64,000 nucleotides of DNA, from positions 1,778,697 through 1,842,696 of the forward strand of contig SIJG01000015.1 in NCBI GenBank assembly GCA_023374025.1, given 5' to 3'. Below, one piece after another: positions 48,360 to 60,028 of the stretch. The notes under the pieces are model-generated. The model had not been told where the DNA came from and searched no databases. It saw nothing but the letters and a program-made list of their open reading frames with translations. Positions within the stretch are counted from its first letter, which is position 1. Each line of letters starts with the position of its first letter. This DNA comes from Heterodera schachtii (taxonomy: Eukaryota; Nematoda; Chromadorea; Rhabditida; Heteroderidae). A program made the position numbers and the translations under genes.

Positions 48360-50217
48360 TCAGACGAGAGACACGTGTTGATCACTGATCGAAAAGATGC
48401 GTTTGCCAGGAAAAGGCAGTGCATAGCGAGAGAACTGCGGGGTGAACACTTGCCGATCGACTTGGCCATTCTGAGTGAGCTGACGGAAGAGGCGGAGGGA
48501 CTCGGTGTTGTTGGACGGAGTTTTGTAGAGGAGCGATTCGAAATGGGCAGACGGATTGGGGCCGGCAAATTGAAGCAGTACATCGCGAAGAAGGGCAGAA
48601 GCAATGGACTGAATGAGGCGGATCGAATTTATAAAGAGAGAGAGAGACGAGAGGGAGAGAGTGCGGGGGATTAGTAGTGAGAGAGAAAGAGAGATAAGTA
48701 TAGAGACGAAACCACAAATGAAGAGAGAGAGGGCGAGAGAGGAAAATGGAGAGGGAGAAGTAGAGAGAGGAGAGACAGTGAGATAGCGAAAGAAGAGGAA
48801 AGAGGGAGGAGAGAGAAGAGAAAGAGTGAGACGAACGACAGAGAAAGAGGACCAACCACCCTGACTGACCGGTCTGTCGGCATAAAAAAGACTAATGCCA
48901 ATGCGACGGTTCAGCAATTTGCGCGCCTGGCACATTCCAACGACTTCTTTTGTCTCTTTGCTCACGGCCACCTAAGCGGCAAATCAAATCATCTAATTAT
49001 TTGCAATGCTTAAACACCAAATTCTTCAAAAGGGGGCCGTACCTTTGCGACGCTTTGGGGCAGTCGAAGCGCCGCCTGTAAATACGCCGTCCGATCGACG
49101 CCCACCGTCTGCAGACGGTCAAAGCTCAACACTTGGTCGAAGGACACTTCGCGCCACTCCTTCAGCTCCACGCTCGAGTCGTTGTCCAACCGTTCCGGAC
49201 GAACATCCGCGCAATTGGCATGCATTGACCAAAGGCGCCAGTCCAACAAATGATTCAGTCCGTAATCCTCCGCGTATTTGAACCACATGTCGGCAGCTGA
49301 AAAACAAACAATTTAGCGTCAATCAATCATTAATCGATCGGTTAAATCATTAGCAGGGAAACGAATTAATTGGATTAAATTAGCGAATTATCAAATCTGA
49401 TCAAAAATATGCGCATTCCGACCTCCGTAGCAGAAAACGGGTCGGCTCCCGGGCAACTCCATGGACCGTCGAGTGAGCGTACTGCCGAGCCGATGACCAC
49501 GGAAGCGGTCCTTCACAAAGAACATGCTCCATTGTGCCACCTGCGGATATAGTGCAATGCTAACAGAGCCCATCGGATGCCGATTTTGGTCAAGTGCAAA
49601 AAACATGCTGAAGTTGGAGCCGAATGCTTTCACCCACAAGGCGTAGTCCTGGGCGGAATTGTCCAACCCGCACTCGTCGACAATCTGAACAGTATTAGTA
49701 GACTCTTTTTTCCATTAATCATTAATTAATTAATGGATGGCTAATTAATTAATTATTGCCATTAGTCATTGATTAATAAATTAATGTTGATCAATCCGTA
49801 AACAATTTTACCTCTTTGGCAATGGTTTGGAAAATGCGATTTGAGCAGTTCCTCTCAATTTTCAGTCCCTCCTCCTTCCATTTTGGCATAATCGTCGTCT
49901 TCGGTTCGCTTTCATCTTCGGATTGGCGAAGAAAGGACAAAGGAACGGGATCAATGTGCGTTTGCGTGGCAGTCAAAGCAGCGAAGTGGCGGAACGGAAG
50001 AAGCACAGCTTGAAAAGGACGGACGGTCGACAAATCGGTCACAGATTGCGAACGCACCCCGTCCCCCGACAATGGTGGCCTTTTTTCAAGTTTATACCCA
50101 CGCTCATGCCAAGATTGAATTACTCCTAATTAGGGCAAATAAAATTTTTTCCCCAATTTCCTTACCATTTTTGAATATTTGTTGATGGAAAAGTGCGTTG
50201 ACGAATTTTTTGTTCAT
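48360..50217 (-). CDS. GNAT acetyltransferase, DUF1248-type, 410 aa
   Basis: Six exons: 50217-50166, 50125-49812, 49684-49423, 49296-49043, 48971-48870, 48608-48360. Total 1233 nt, all phases close. The acetyl-CoA-binding GNAT core spans exons 3-4: ALWVKAFGSNFSMFFALD, GSVSIALYPQVAQWSMFFV, then DRFRGHRLGSTL (the R/Q-x-x-G-x-G/A-type pyrophosphate loop) and FCYGAADMWFKYAEDYGLN. The C-terminal half matches nematode DUF1248 proteins (HANCADVRPERL, NRRIGISLFYADRP). The acceptor substrate is unknown for this family. No signal peptide. The 261-nt intron before the last exon is a GA-rich microsatellite. Confidence 0.88.
48630..48845 (+). repeat. GA-rich microsatellite in GNAT intron
   Basis: Degenerate (GA)n with gagagaga runs throughout; fills most of the final intron of the acetyltransferase gene. 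Confidence 0.9.
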
Positions 50218-50461
50218 GGCAAATTAAGCAGATGTTGAGATGGTCCTCCGATTGATTTGTTTTATTAATTCAATGCTTGTAAATGATGATGGTTTGCTGA
50301 TGTTTTCTATTTAAATAGTCTTTTTGAATTTAGTAATTAAATTGGGCCCGGGGGGGGGCAATTGAACTTGCAATTTGTCAGCCGAACATTTGGCGATGCA
50401 CTTAATGGACAAAAAGCGCAACAGAAAGATAACAAACAAACCAACCAAATTTCTGCTTTTT

Positions 50462-52298
50462 TAATCGGACAAAAATATTTAAATGACATTTGAGAAAGTG
50501 CAAAATGATAGAAACATTTTTTATGGGGATGAAAGTGCATTTTCCTCATAAAAACAAAAATGCTAATGATAGAATCTTTTTGGTCTTTTTTATATAATTT
50601 ATTTATTTTAATAATTCTTTTAATAATTTCCCAACAATAAAACATTATTTAATTCAAAAAAGAATACATTTTCCGGTGTACTTTTGCTTTATACCAAAAT
50701 TGTTCTTGGGTATTATAAAATTTTGCTCTGTGAATAACAATTGTTCTGGAAGTCGGGGACCAATCGGTGCGGCGCCAATAATTGAAAATTAAATTTGCAG
50801 TAATAAAATTTGATCCGTAAAATTCGTTCCGTGTAAATCACTTTTTCCTCTCTTTTGTCAGTTTGTTTGACCCGATGCTTTTCCATTTTCGTCATTCTTT
50901 TTTGCTAATTCATTCTCCCTTCACACACTGTCGTAGTAATTCGCGTCCATGTCCACGTTGGACATTGTGTTGCCCCCATTTTCGCGCGATTGTTTTCCCA
51001 ATTCATTTGCGGGTGTCCTTTTGCACAGTTCGTCAAAGCACAGGTCGGCACTGAGCACCAGGGAGCCGTCCTCGAGGTGAACATCACCCGGGCCAAACTG
51101 CTCGAAGTCGAGCAGAACGGGCAAACGAACGCCTGCAAATGGGAAGAGTTAATTGGCATTGATTGATTTGACGAATTAATTAAATAATTAATTAATGGCC
51201 GAAATTAGGCATTGATTATTTAATTATAATCTTAAATTTAATATTTCATGCGTGTACCTTCTTTAAGTTTATGCCGCATGTCGTCAGCAATGATCAGCTC
51301 ATTGAGTGCATTTACCAGGAATTCAATTGATCCCGCATCGATTCCATCCACTGTTATTGAAATTTAAAATTACCAATTTTATTTTATTTAATTTTTGAAT
51401 TTTCCATTATTTCCTTAAAACTGACCTAAACTTACAACATTTGTTATGTCGAATGTGTCAATGCTCAACTCGGCACTGAATACATAATTCACAAATGTTG
51501 TGTTCTGCAGCTGTAATTTTGCACGCATTGTGGCGGTCAAAAAGCGTCTGTTATGATCGGAATACTAAAATATATTTTCTAAAATTAATTTTAAATTAAA
51601 TTAAATTCGATTACATTTGCAAATGCGTCAATCCGACTCTCAACCTGCACATTTATGCGATTTCGTTCAATTAAAATTGTCGGGTAAGTCAATGTCCGAC
51701 TTTTGATGCTCACCAATCCATTGGGAAAGTTCTGTGCCAATGCTTTAAAATGAAATTTTAAATGATAAACATTTTTCAAAAAGTGCCGTGCCTGGGAACA
51801 AAGTGCCGGCACAAATGTCCTTCGGCCCGCACTCTGTCTTCAAATAAGCTGCAATTTCCTTGTCCTTCACTGTTGTTTTGCTGATTTCATAGTCAAATTT
51901 CCTGTATTGGTCCTTAATTTGAAAAAGTTTCGACTGTTTTGGCCTTGACAGACCATCCAAAAGAAAAGGCTGCTCAGCGTGTAATTGGACAGTTGGAACA
52001 CCACCATTCGTTTTGCGGCTGACTTGGAATTGCTCGGCACCATTGGCTGTGGCAAAATGGGCAACCGAAAATCATTTATCCGAGTTTTTCCTTCAAATTT
52101 TGGCATTGCTTAATTGCAGTCAATTAACTTCGACTTGCCTTGCCGTAAAATACCAAAAACATTGCCGCGATGGAACAGCACAATGCCACTTCCGTTCCCA
52201 CTTCCGTCTCCCCTCTCCGCTGTTGTCCGATTTTCACTGCCCAAAGACGGCTGGTAGAGAATGGCATCTGAAAATGGCATTTTGTAAATGCAAATTAA
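50462..52298. repeat. Segmental duplication, copy 1
   Basis: Nearly identical to 53268-55128. The left breakpoint is at taatcggac. The right breakpoint coincides with the first base of a word element (tagggatcat at 52299). Exons differ by only a handful of substitutions; introns carry a few indels. Confidence 0.93.
50921..52267 (-). pseudogene. Duplicated 3' half of BPI-like gene (no 5' exons)
   Basis: Seven exons equivalent to the last seven of the full gene, roughly 52267-52139, 52108-51954, 51912-51792, 51742-51615, 51564-51432, 51351-51259 and 51132-50921. The frames remain open, with the same FGPGDVHLEDGSLVLSADLC ending. Signal peptide and N-terminal lobe exons are absent; upstream lies a word element and other repeats. 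It could be a pseudogene, or a set of alternative terminal exons used by the intact gene upstream, since both lie on the same strand in the same order. Confidence 0.8.
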
Positions 52299-52785
52299 TA
52301 GGGATCATTTATTTATGTAAGAAAAATCGCGAAATATGTAAATAAAATATGTATAAAAAACACTGAAATATGTATGAAATATGTACAAAAATCCAGAAAT
52401 ATGTAGTAAAATATGTAAATAAAATTTTTTAAATGCTGTTTTTTGGAAAAAAAATTCATTCTAAATTGTGAAACAGGCACAAATTGCCATAAAAATGACC
52501 TAAATAAGCTTAGAATTATCTTTTAATAATTTAAAAATTAATTTATTTATATCCCATTTTTGAAAAAAAAAAAAAACTATTTTTTCGGGGACATTGTCAA
52601 AAAAATTTTTTTTACTTTTCGCAAAAAATTTCTATAAATTCTCAAATTTTTGAAAAAAATTGCGAAATTTTGGATATTTTTGGGGGTATTTCATTAAAAA
52701 ATTCCCTAAAAATTCTTAAAAAATGCAAAATATGTACAAAAAAATGTGAAAAAGTCCAAAATATGTATAAAAATATGTACATATC
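52299..52785. repeat. hAT-like word element (word atatgtaaa), left end only
   Basis: Starts tagggatcattt; interior repeats atatgtaaa and atatgtac with a cgcgaaatatg spacer. No right terminal repeat is seen; the next element follows directly. Confidence 0.6.
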
Positions 52786-52905
52786 AGGGGTGGGACAACT
52801 CTCGCCTCTCGTCTCTCGCCTCTCGCCAACTCTCGCCATTTTTGGTACTCTCGCCTCTCGTCTCTCGTTTTTTGGGACGAGAGGCGAGAGTTGAAAATAC
52901 ACCCC
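52786..52905. repeat. hAT-like word element (word ctctcgcc), left part
   Basis: Starts caggggtgggac with ctctcgcctctcgtctctcg words and the family motif aaaatacacccctaaa. The CAGGGGTG start is typical of hAT ends. Right end not found. Confidence 0.55.
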
Positions 52906-53013
52906 TAAAGATTGAACTTTTGAGCAGTCAGAAAAATTTTCAAATTTACGCGAAAAAAATCATAAATCTTTTTCTCCTTCCTTAATGCCTTCTCTATTTT
53001 TGGATAGCTCAAT

Positions 53014-53087
53014 TCAAATGTGGTCTGGTGGCTAGACCTTCTGCCTTTCATTATTTTTTTCTTGGGTTCAATTCCCCAACGGAACAT
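53014..53087 (+). tRNA. tRNA-Glu-like pseudogene or SINE head
   Basis: A-box region tggtctggtggctagacc and B-box gggttcaattcccc match the tRNA-Glu pattern, with TTC in the anticodon position (ctgcctttcatt). The acceptor ends do not pair and the variable region is A/T-rich, so it is a degraded or tRNA-derived copy. It lies in the spacer between the duplicated halves. Confidence 0.5.
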
Positions 53088-53267
53088 AAATTTTTTATAT
53101 TTTCTTTACATTATTTCAATTGAAATTTAATTAATAAAAAATATTTCAACTTAAAAATTATTGTTTTTTTATTTTTTTAAAGAGCCTAAAACCGCAAATT
53201 TAACCAAAACTTTGATCATTTTTGACAAATTCTGTTAATATATTACACTCAAAATTTCAAAATTTTC

Positions 53268-55128
53268 TAATCGGACAAAAATAATTTAAATGACATTTGA
53301 GAAAGTGCAAAATGATAGTAACATTTTTTATGGGGATAAAGTGCATTTTCCTCGTAAAAACAAAAATGCTAATGATAGAATCTTTTTGGTCTTTTTTATA
53401 TAATTTATTTATTTTAATAATTCTTTTAATAATTTCCCAACAATAAAACATTATTTAATTCAAAAAAAGAATACATTTTCCGGTGTACTTTTGCTTTATA
53501 CCAAAATTGTTCTTGGGTATTATAAAATTTTGCTCTGTGAATAACAATTGTTCTGGAAGTCGGGGACCAATCGGTGCGGCGCCAATAATTGAAAATTAAA
53601 TTTGCAGTAATAAAATTTGATCCGTAAAATTCGTTCCGTGTAAATCACTTTTTCCTCTCTTTTGTCAGTTTGTTTGACCCGATGCTTTTCCATTTTCGTC
53701 ATTCTTTTTTGCTAATTCATTCTCCCTTCACACACTGTCGTAGTAATTCGCGTCCATGTCCACGTTGGACATTGTGTTGCCCCCATTTTCGCGCGATTGT
53801 TTTCCCAATTCATTTGCGGGTGTCCTTTTGCACAGTTCGTCAAAGCACAGGTCGGCACTGAGCACCAGGGAGCCGTCCTCGAGGTGAACATCACCCGGGC
53901 CAAACTGCTCGAAGTCGAGCAGAACGGGCAAACGAACGCCTGCAAATGGGAAGAGTTAATAGGCATTGTTGATTGATTTGATTAATTAATTCAATAATTA
54001 ATTAATTGCCAAAATATAGAACAATGGAGGGTTGGCATAGATTATTTAATTATAATCTTAAATTTAATATTTAATGGGTGTACCTTCTTTAAGTTTATGC
54101 CGCATGTCATCAGCAATGATCAGCTCATTGAGTGCATTTACCAAGAATTCAATTGATCCCGCATCGATCCCATCAACTGTTTTTTGAAAGTTAAAATTAA
54201 TAATTTTATTTTATTTAATTATCTTTGAATTTTTCATCATTTCCTTGAAACTGACCTAAACTTACAACATTTGTTATGTCGAATGTGTCAATGCTCAACT
54301 CGGCACTGAATACATAATTCACAAATGTTGTGTTCTGCAGCTGTAATTTTGCACGCATTGTGGCGGTCAAAAAGCGTCTGTTATGATCGGAATACTAAAA
54401 TATATTTTCTAAAATTAATTTTAAATTAAATTAAATTCGATTACATTTGCAAATGCGTCAATCCGACTCTCAACCTGCACATTTATGCGATTTCGTTCAA
54501 TTAAAATTGTCGGGTAAGTCAATGTCCGACTTTTGATGCTCACCAATCCATTGGGAAAGTTCTGTGCCAATGCTTTAAAATGAAATTTTAAATGATAAAC
54601 ATTTTTCAAAAAGTGCCGTGCCTGGGAACAAAGTGCCGGCACAAATGTCCTTCGGTCCGCACTCTGTCTTCAAATAAGCTGCGATTTCCTTGTCCTTCAC
54701 TGTTGTTTTGCTGATTTCATAGTCAAATTTCCTGTATTGGTCCTTAATTTGGAAAAGTTTCGACTGTTTTGGCCTTGACAGACCATCCAAAAGAAAAGGC
54801 TGCTCAGCGTGTAATTGGACAATTGGAACACCACCATTCGTTTTGCGGCCGACTTGGAATTGCTCGGCACCATTGGCTGTGGCAAAATGGGCAATCGAAA
54901 ATCATTTATCCGAGTTTTTCCTTCAAATTTTGGCATTGCTTAATTGCAGTCAATTAACTTCGACTTGCCTTGCCGTAAAATACCAAAAACATTGCCGCGA
55001 TGGAACAGCACAATGCCACTTCCGTTCCCACTTCCGTCTCCCCTCTCCGCTGTTGTCCGATTTTCACTGCCCAAAGACGGATGGTAGAGAATGGCATCTG
55101 AAAATGGCATTTTGTAAATGCAAATTAA
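53268..55128. repeat. Segmental duplication, copy 2
   Basis: Partner of 50462-52298, offset 2806 bp at the left end. This copy is continuous with the upstream exons of the BPI-like gene and is therefore the likely source. Confidence 0.93.
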
Positions 55129-56488
55129 ATTCAATTTTAAGCAGCTAAAATTTGAAATTATTAAAACTAATTAATTTGCCATCTTTCCATTTTATTTATT
55201 AATGATTTACTCGTAAGTCCATAGTTTAGAAAGTAGTGATCGAACAATGCTGTGCTTAAAGGTGTGTTCAACCTAAAGTCAAAAATAAACATTTATTATT
55301 GCTTTTTACTTTCCCTCACAAGCGATTGGAAATGACGGGGCCCAATTCGGCAACAAAAACCGGACAAAACATCTGAATAAAAATGATTATACTTACCATT
55401 TAATTAATTATTTGTTCTGAAAATACCTCAGAAAGCCTGGCCAGAGTAATTTGATGTATTAGTGGCACTAATGAGGTGAAGTTGCCGGCTTCTCTGATTA
55501 AATTATCATACAGTAATTCCCCCGAAACAATTCGACACTGTCGCACATCTGTCAAAAAAAAGCGTTAAATAATGGTAAAAATTTCAAGAATTTATGGATC
55601 ACTAATTAATGAATTACCCGTCCTTAAGTGTCCGTCTTGGTTGACGCTGGGCCCCAAAACCAATTCCACCCGAACTCTTTCCAACTTCAGCGGCACATGC
55701 GCACTGAACAAAGGCGTCGGTGAGTCGCGTTTGTCCAACGGCCTCAGCTGCACCAAACTGTTAATGCTGGCACGAAACTCGGAGCCCTAAAATAAAACCC
55801 AATTTTAATTTATGCAATAAAAAGCATTTAAATAATATATAAATAATTAATTAATGCCTCACACTCCAAATGAGTTCTTTTGACGCCACAATAACTGCAA
55901 TTTTGGAATTAAACGAGCCCGAGTCAAAGAATGCTGTGTCCAAAGAACGAATGCCAATTTCAACCTGATTTTTTAAAATTAAAATTAAATTATCATATTA
56001 AATTAAAAAGACAAACATTATTATTTGGCACGCCGACACTAAAATTATATTGAAAAGCACTGAAACGCATAAACCGTTGGACGCGAGTGCGCAAATAATC
56101 TTTAAAAAAAAATTATTTAAAAATATTCGATCATTAATTAATTGCTTACGAAAATAAAAATAAAGATAAATTTGTTTTTAGTGCAATACCTGCCAAAAGG
56201 TTAAGTCCGTGCTGTGAAACTCGACTGATTATTCCTAAAATATTGAGCATTCATTAAAACATTCGAAAATATATTTTCATTGATTAAATAAAGTTAAAAC
56301 CTGGATGAACTAAGTTTGAACTGCTGCCATCTAAACTCGTATTTATTGATCATTTTTTCATTTTATTGAAATTTTATTATTTTCATTATTATTAATATAT
56401 TATTACCTTTATTTTGTGCTATTGTGGTTTGAGAAAGTGTGGTAATGAGCATTACAGTAAACAGAAAAGTAATTATTGTCGAGTGCAT
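53728..56488 (-). CDS. Secreted BPI/LBP/CETP-family lipid-binding protein, 572 aa
   Basis: Sixteen exons: 56488-56407, 56330-56301, 56234-56190, 56099-56017, 55964-55863, 55786-55618, 55548-55427, 55372-55320, 55272-55211, 55097-54969, 54938-54784, 54742-54622, 54572-54445, 54394-54262, 54176-54084, 53939-53728. They sum to 1719 nt and every phase closes. Signal peptide at residues 1-25 (MHSTIITFLFTVMLITTLSQ). The N-lobe starts with HPGIISRVSQHGLNLLAG, the family's pG-x-x-x-R motif. The C-lobe has RMVVFQLSNYTLSSLFF and FGPGDVHLEDGSLVLSADLC. Family members bind lipids such as LPS or cholesterol esters in a two-lobed barrel; the ligand here is unknown. Introns after 54969 (30 nt) and 54622 use GC donors. 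Confidence 0.88.
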
Positions 56489-56934
56489 TCTGACAAAGGA
56501 GGTGATAAATTGGTTTGTTTTATTTTGTTTTGTGCCATTGGCAAAACAAACAATGGTCTGCTGATGCTTTGTTTGGCATTGGCACCCAATATAAAAGTGA
56601 AGTTCCAATGCCACCTTCGACTGGGATCATTTTCATAAGCGAAGGAATTGTGCATTTAGCTAAAAATTGTAAAGCATTGATCAGCAGTTCCTTGATCCAT
56701 TTTTGATTCATAAAAATGAATTTATATTGATTGATAGTTTTACTGAATAAAATTTGCATCAATTGATCATTTGATCAGATTTTTAGTTATGCAATTTGCT
56801 CTTTTCCCTGATCGGATCAGCCATTGGACGAGTAATTATCGAATGCCCCCCCCCAAACTCTCGTCAAGTTCTGCTGAACACTGATCTCTCCTGCAATGGA
56901 AAAAGCAACTGGAAATGCGGAAATCAGCATTAGC

Positions 56935-56953
56935 GGGGGGGGGGGGGGGGGGG
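56935..56953 (+). repeat. Poly-G tract (19 nt)
   Basis: Nineteen guanines followed by agagag, upstream of the BPI-like gene. Confidence 0.95.
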
Positions 56954-57239
56954 AGAGAGTCTGCCGCGTTTTGCTTTTGCTGCGATGACCGACCAATTTC
57001 CTACGGCTGGCGCATTCGGCTGGCAGCGGCAGCGCGAGGAGAGTATAAATCCATCATCTCAGCAACAGATCACCCCACAACACAGACCCATGGGGAGCCG
57101 AATGAACTTTGATAGATTGGATGGAAGCAGAAGCAGCGGGGGACGGATGAAATTGGGGGGAATTCGCCGTACGCGCACACAGCCACAACAACCACAAAAA
57201 ATGTTGAATATGTGTGGGGGGGGGGCTAAGGAAGATGAA

Positions 57240-57538
57240 GCAGAATAGGTGAAGAAGCAAAAGCAAAGGAAAAGCAAAAGTAGGGAAAGGAGGAGCAAAA
57301 GCAAAAAAGGAGGAAAAAGGAGAGAAAAAAGAAAAACGAGGTAAAAGGAAAGGAGGGAAAAAGCAAAAAGGAAAAGTGAAAGAGAAAAGTGAAAAAGAAA
57401 AAGCAGTCAAAGCATAAAATGGGCAAAAGAAAAAGCCGAATTGTAAGAAAAAAGAAGAAGCAGCCAAAATTAAAGAAAACGAAAAGCGAAGAGAAGAGAA
57501 AAAGCAAATGATAAGCAGCAGCAGAAGAAGAAGAAAAG
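57240..57538 (+). repeat. Purine-rich low-complexity tract
   Basis: A/G-rich on the plus strand (aaaagcaaaag, gaaaaaggag). ORFs on either strand are compositional artefacts. Confidence 0.8.
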
Positions 57539-57652
57539 AAGAAGAAGAAGAAGAAGAAGAAGAAGAAGAAGAAGAAGAAGAAGAAGAAGAAGAAGAAGAA
57601 GAAGAAGAAGAAGAAGAAGAAGAAGAAGAAGAAGAAGAAGAAGAAGAAGAAG
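57539..57652 (+). repeat. (GAA)n microsatellite, about 38 units
   Basis: A pure gaa trinucleotide repeat. It yields poly-Glu and poly-Leu reading frames that are not genes. Confidence 0.97.
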
Positions 57653-58069
57653 CAGTTCTGCTTTTGCTGCCCCTTTTGGCTCCGATCGAGTGAAGTGAGT
57701 GGTTTCTTTCGCCTGATTAATGACGATTATATTGCGTTGTTTTGCATGGTTCTGAGCTGAGAGCAGCGGAGGGCGGGGTGGGAAAGGGCTAGAAGAAGCC
57801 GAAGAAATGCAGCAGAACCAACGCAAGCATATGGACAGATGGGTGGCGGGCGGGGGAATATTTGGGGACCATTTTGGGCAGGATTCGCATTTGTACAGCG
57901 AGTGAGTCATCGTGAATTATTGGGTGGCAATGCTCACCTAAAAGAAGGGTCGAAGCAAGTTGGAAACTGACAAATTGTTTAACACACTTAAAATTTTTGT
58001 CAAAATTACTAAAATTTTATGACATTTATCAAGAAACAAAAAAATAACCATTTAAAATATTAAAAATTG

Positions 58070-58555
58070 GGGCTTCATTTTTTATGCACAAAAAATCGCG
58101 AAATAGGCACCTAAAAAGGCATAAAAAAACGCAAAATAGGCATTAAATAAGCACAAAATCCTCGAATAGGCACTAAAATAGTCAAATAAAATTTTTTTTA
58201 TTAATGCTTTTTTTTTGTAGCAAAAACATTTAAAACTTAAATATTTTCAATTGTAAATGAATTTATTAATATTTTAAAGTTTTTTTTGAATAAGGACAAT
58301 TTCTAAACCAAAAATTTTTATTAATAAAAAAAAAATTTATTTTTGTGATTAAATTTTTGGGAAATTTTTTCAATTTCTTAGGGGTGTATTTTTCCGAAAA
58401 TGTTTTGGGTCATTTCTTAGGGGTGTGTTTTTCGTTTTTATTGCATTTTTGTTAAGGATTTTTTCGAAAATCCTTAATATAGGCACATTAAGCACAAAAA
58501 CACGAAATAGGCAAAGATAAGCATTATAAAAGTCATTGTAGACGGGAAAAACCCA
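58070..58555. repeat. hAT-like word element (word ataggca)
   Basis: Left end ggggcttcatttttt; interior words ataggcac and aggcataaa with a cgcgaaatagg spacer and two reverse-oriented aggggtgt motifs. The right terminal repeat is unclear. Confidence 0.55.
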
Positions 58556-58916
58556 ACTCGTATTTTATTTTAATAATTTACTGGTACGAATATCATAAAA
58601 TATATTAAGGCGTAATGAAATTTCTATTCAACCAAAACGAAATCAGTCATCAGAAATGAAGCACGCGAGAAATATTTATGGATCATTCCGTCCAATCTGG
58701 CAAGTCAAGCAATGATTGCTAACTAACCAAAAGGATGGGTGCCGTGATGAAACTAAACCAGCACTGCTTACCCCGCGGGACCCGCCGGAGGGACCGGTCC
58801 GTCCAATCTGTTTTTTATATTTTTTCTATCGATATGCAAAATTTGGTTTATAGAAAAAAAAATTAAACGTAGCGAAGTAAATTCGGGTTTTCTATATTAA
58901 CAGAGATAAAGAAATA

Positions 58917-60028
58917 GGGGCCGGGCCGTTTTCGTACGGCCGTTTTCGTACGGCCGTTTTCGTACGGCCGTTTTCGTACGAGAGGATATTAAAAATAAAC
59001 AAAAATAAATAAAATAATTGCATTAAAATCATACATATTACTAATGTTTAATTATTCTTTTTAATGTTTTGACCAAATTCGGTTTTTAATAACTACAAAT
59101 ATGTACCAACAGCAAGTAATTAAAACAAAACGAAACAATTGCGCATGTGGAATGTCAGCACCTTGTAACTGGACTCAAACAATGTGCTGCTGTGACGTTG
59201 AGACACCTGCGACTATTCGTGCTCAAGTGCTGCAAAACACATGCACACCTGTGCTGGCCGCTTTTCCAAGCAAAAACGCCACGAAAAAGGTGGGCCTTTT
59301 TTTTTATCAAAAACCCATTTTTTTTTCTTTTTCATTAGGTCATCAAACGTTTGCGTCGTGATGAAAATGCACAGCTAGCCGAACCTCAATTTTGAGCAGT
59401 TGGTAATTCCGAATACATATCGTATTTGCAAACGCACTGAGATTGAAGAGGAGCATTCCTGTTAGCGGACGGACACTGGCGTTTTCAAATTCACGGAAAA
59501 ATGGCCCCAACGGTGAGACATTTTAATTTAAACCATTAAATTATGGTCATTTAATGTATTAAGGATTCTCATTTTTGGAAGAGCGTCTACAGCGGATTGG
59601 ACCCACCAGATGAAAGACATTTACGCGGACGGCACTTTTCATTGACGCCGCCGCTTTTCAGCCAACAATTTCGCTGGACTTCAAGTTGGCGATGTCGGTG
59701 CGGTCCGCACAGTTCTTCTGGCGTGCAGTATGCGCTACTGCTTCTTTCACCCGAAAATGAATAATTTTTTCGCTGGTATGTATATCCCGAAACTATGAGA
59801 TGCGGCCTTTGTTTGTAATGGAATTTGTAATTTTCGTATTTGTGATTTATGCACTTTTGATATAAAATTTACGAATGTCAAGTTAAAATGGCAAGATTTT
59901 GGTTATATTAATTTTCAAGCTTTTTCACATCGATCTGACGCTTGTACAACAACTCGTACGAAAACGACCTCCTGCCGTACGAAAACGGCCCTCGTACGAA
60001 AACGGCCGTACGAAAACGACCCCGACCC
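58917..60028. mobile_element. Mutator-like (MULE) element with tandem-word ends, 1112 bp
   Basis: Terminal inverted repeats ggggccgggccgttttcg and (complement of the right end) gggtcggggtcgttttcg. Perfect 9-bp target duplication aaagaaata at 58908-58916 and 60029-60037, the MULE signature. Each end carries several tandem copies of gtacggccgttttc. The interior has remnants of a MULE transposase on the plus strand. Confidence 0.92.
59101..59765 (+). pseudogene. Degraded MULE transposase
   Basis: A first exon 59101-59288 (NNCACGMSAPCNW near its start, LAAFPSKNATKK at its end) joins in phase 0 across an intron 59289-59338 to VIKRLRRDENAQ, then a stop. Further on, MKDIYADGTFH and, one frame away, PPLFSQQF match the DGTF...P..F.Q core start of MULE transposases. 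Frame breaks make it non-functional. Confidence 0.65.

Noticed and set aside
48375..48674. 99-codon plus-strand ORF
   Set aside because: Antisense of the last GNAT exon and its GA-rich intron.
57470..57910. Poly-Leu and poly-Glu ORFs
   Set aside because: They arise from the GAA microsatellite.
58917..59000. CRISPR-like regular repeats
   Set aside because: The repeats are tandem without spacers and are matched by inverted copies at 59950-60028, with 9-bp target duplications; they are transposon ends in eukaryotic DNA.
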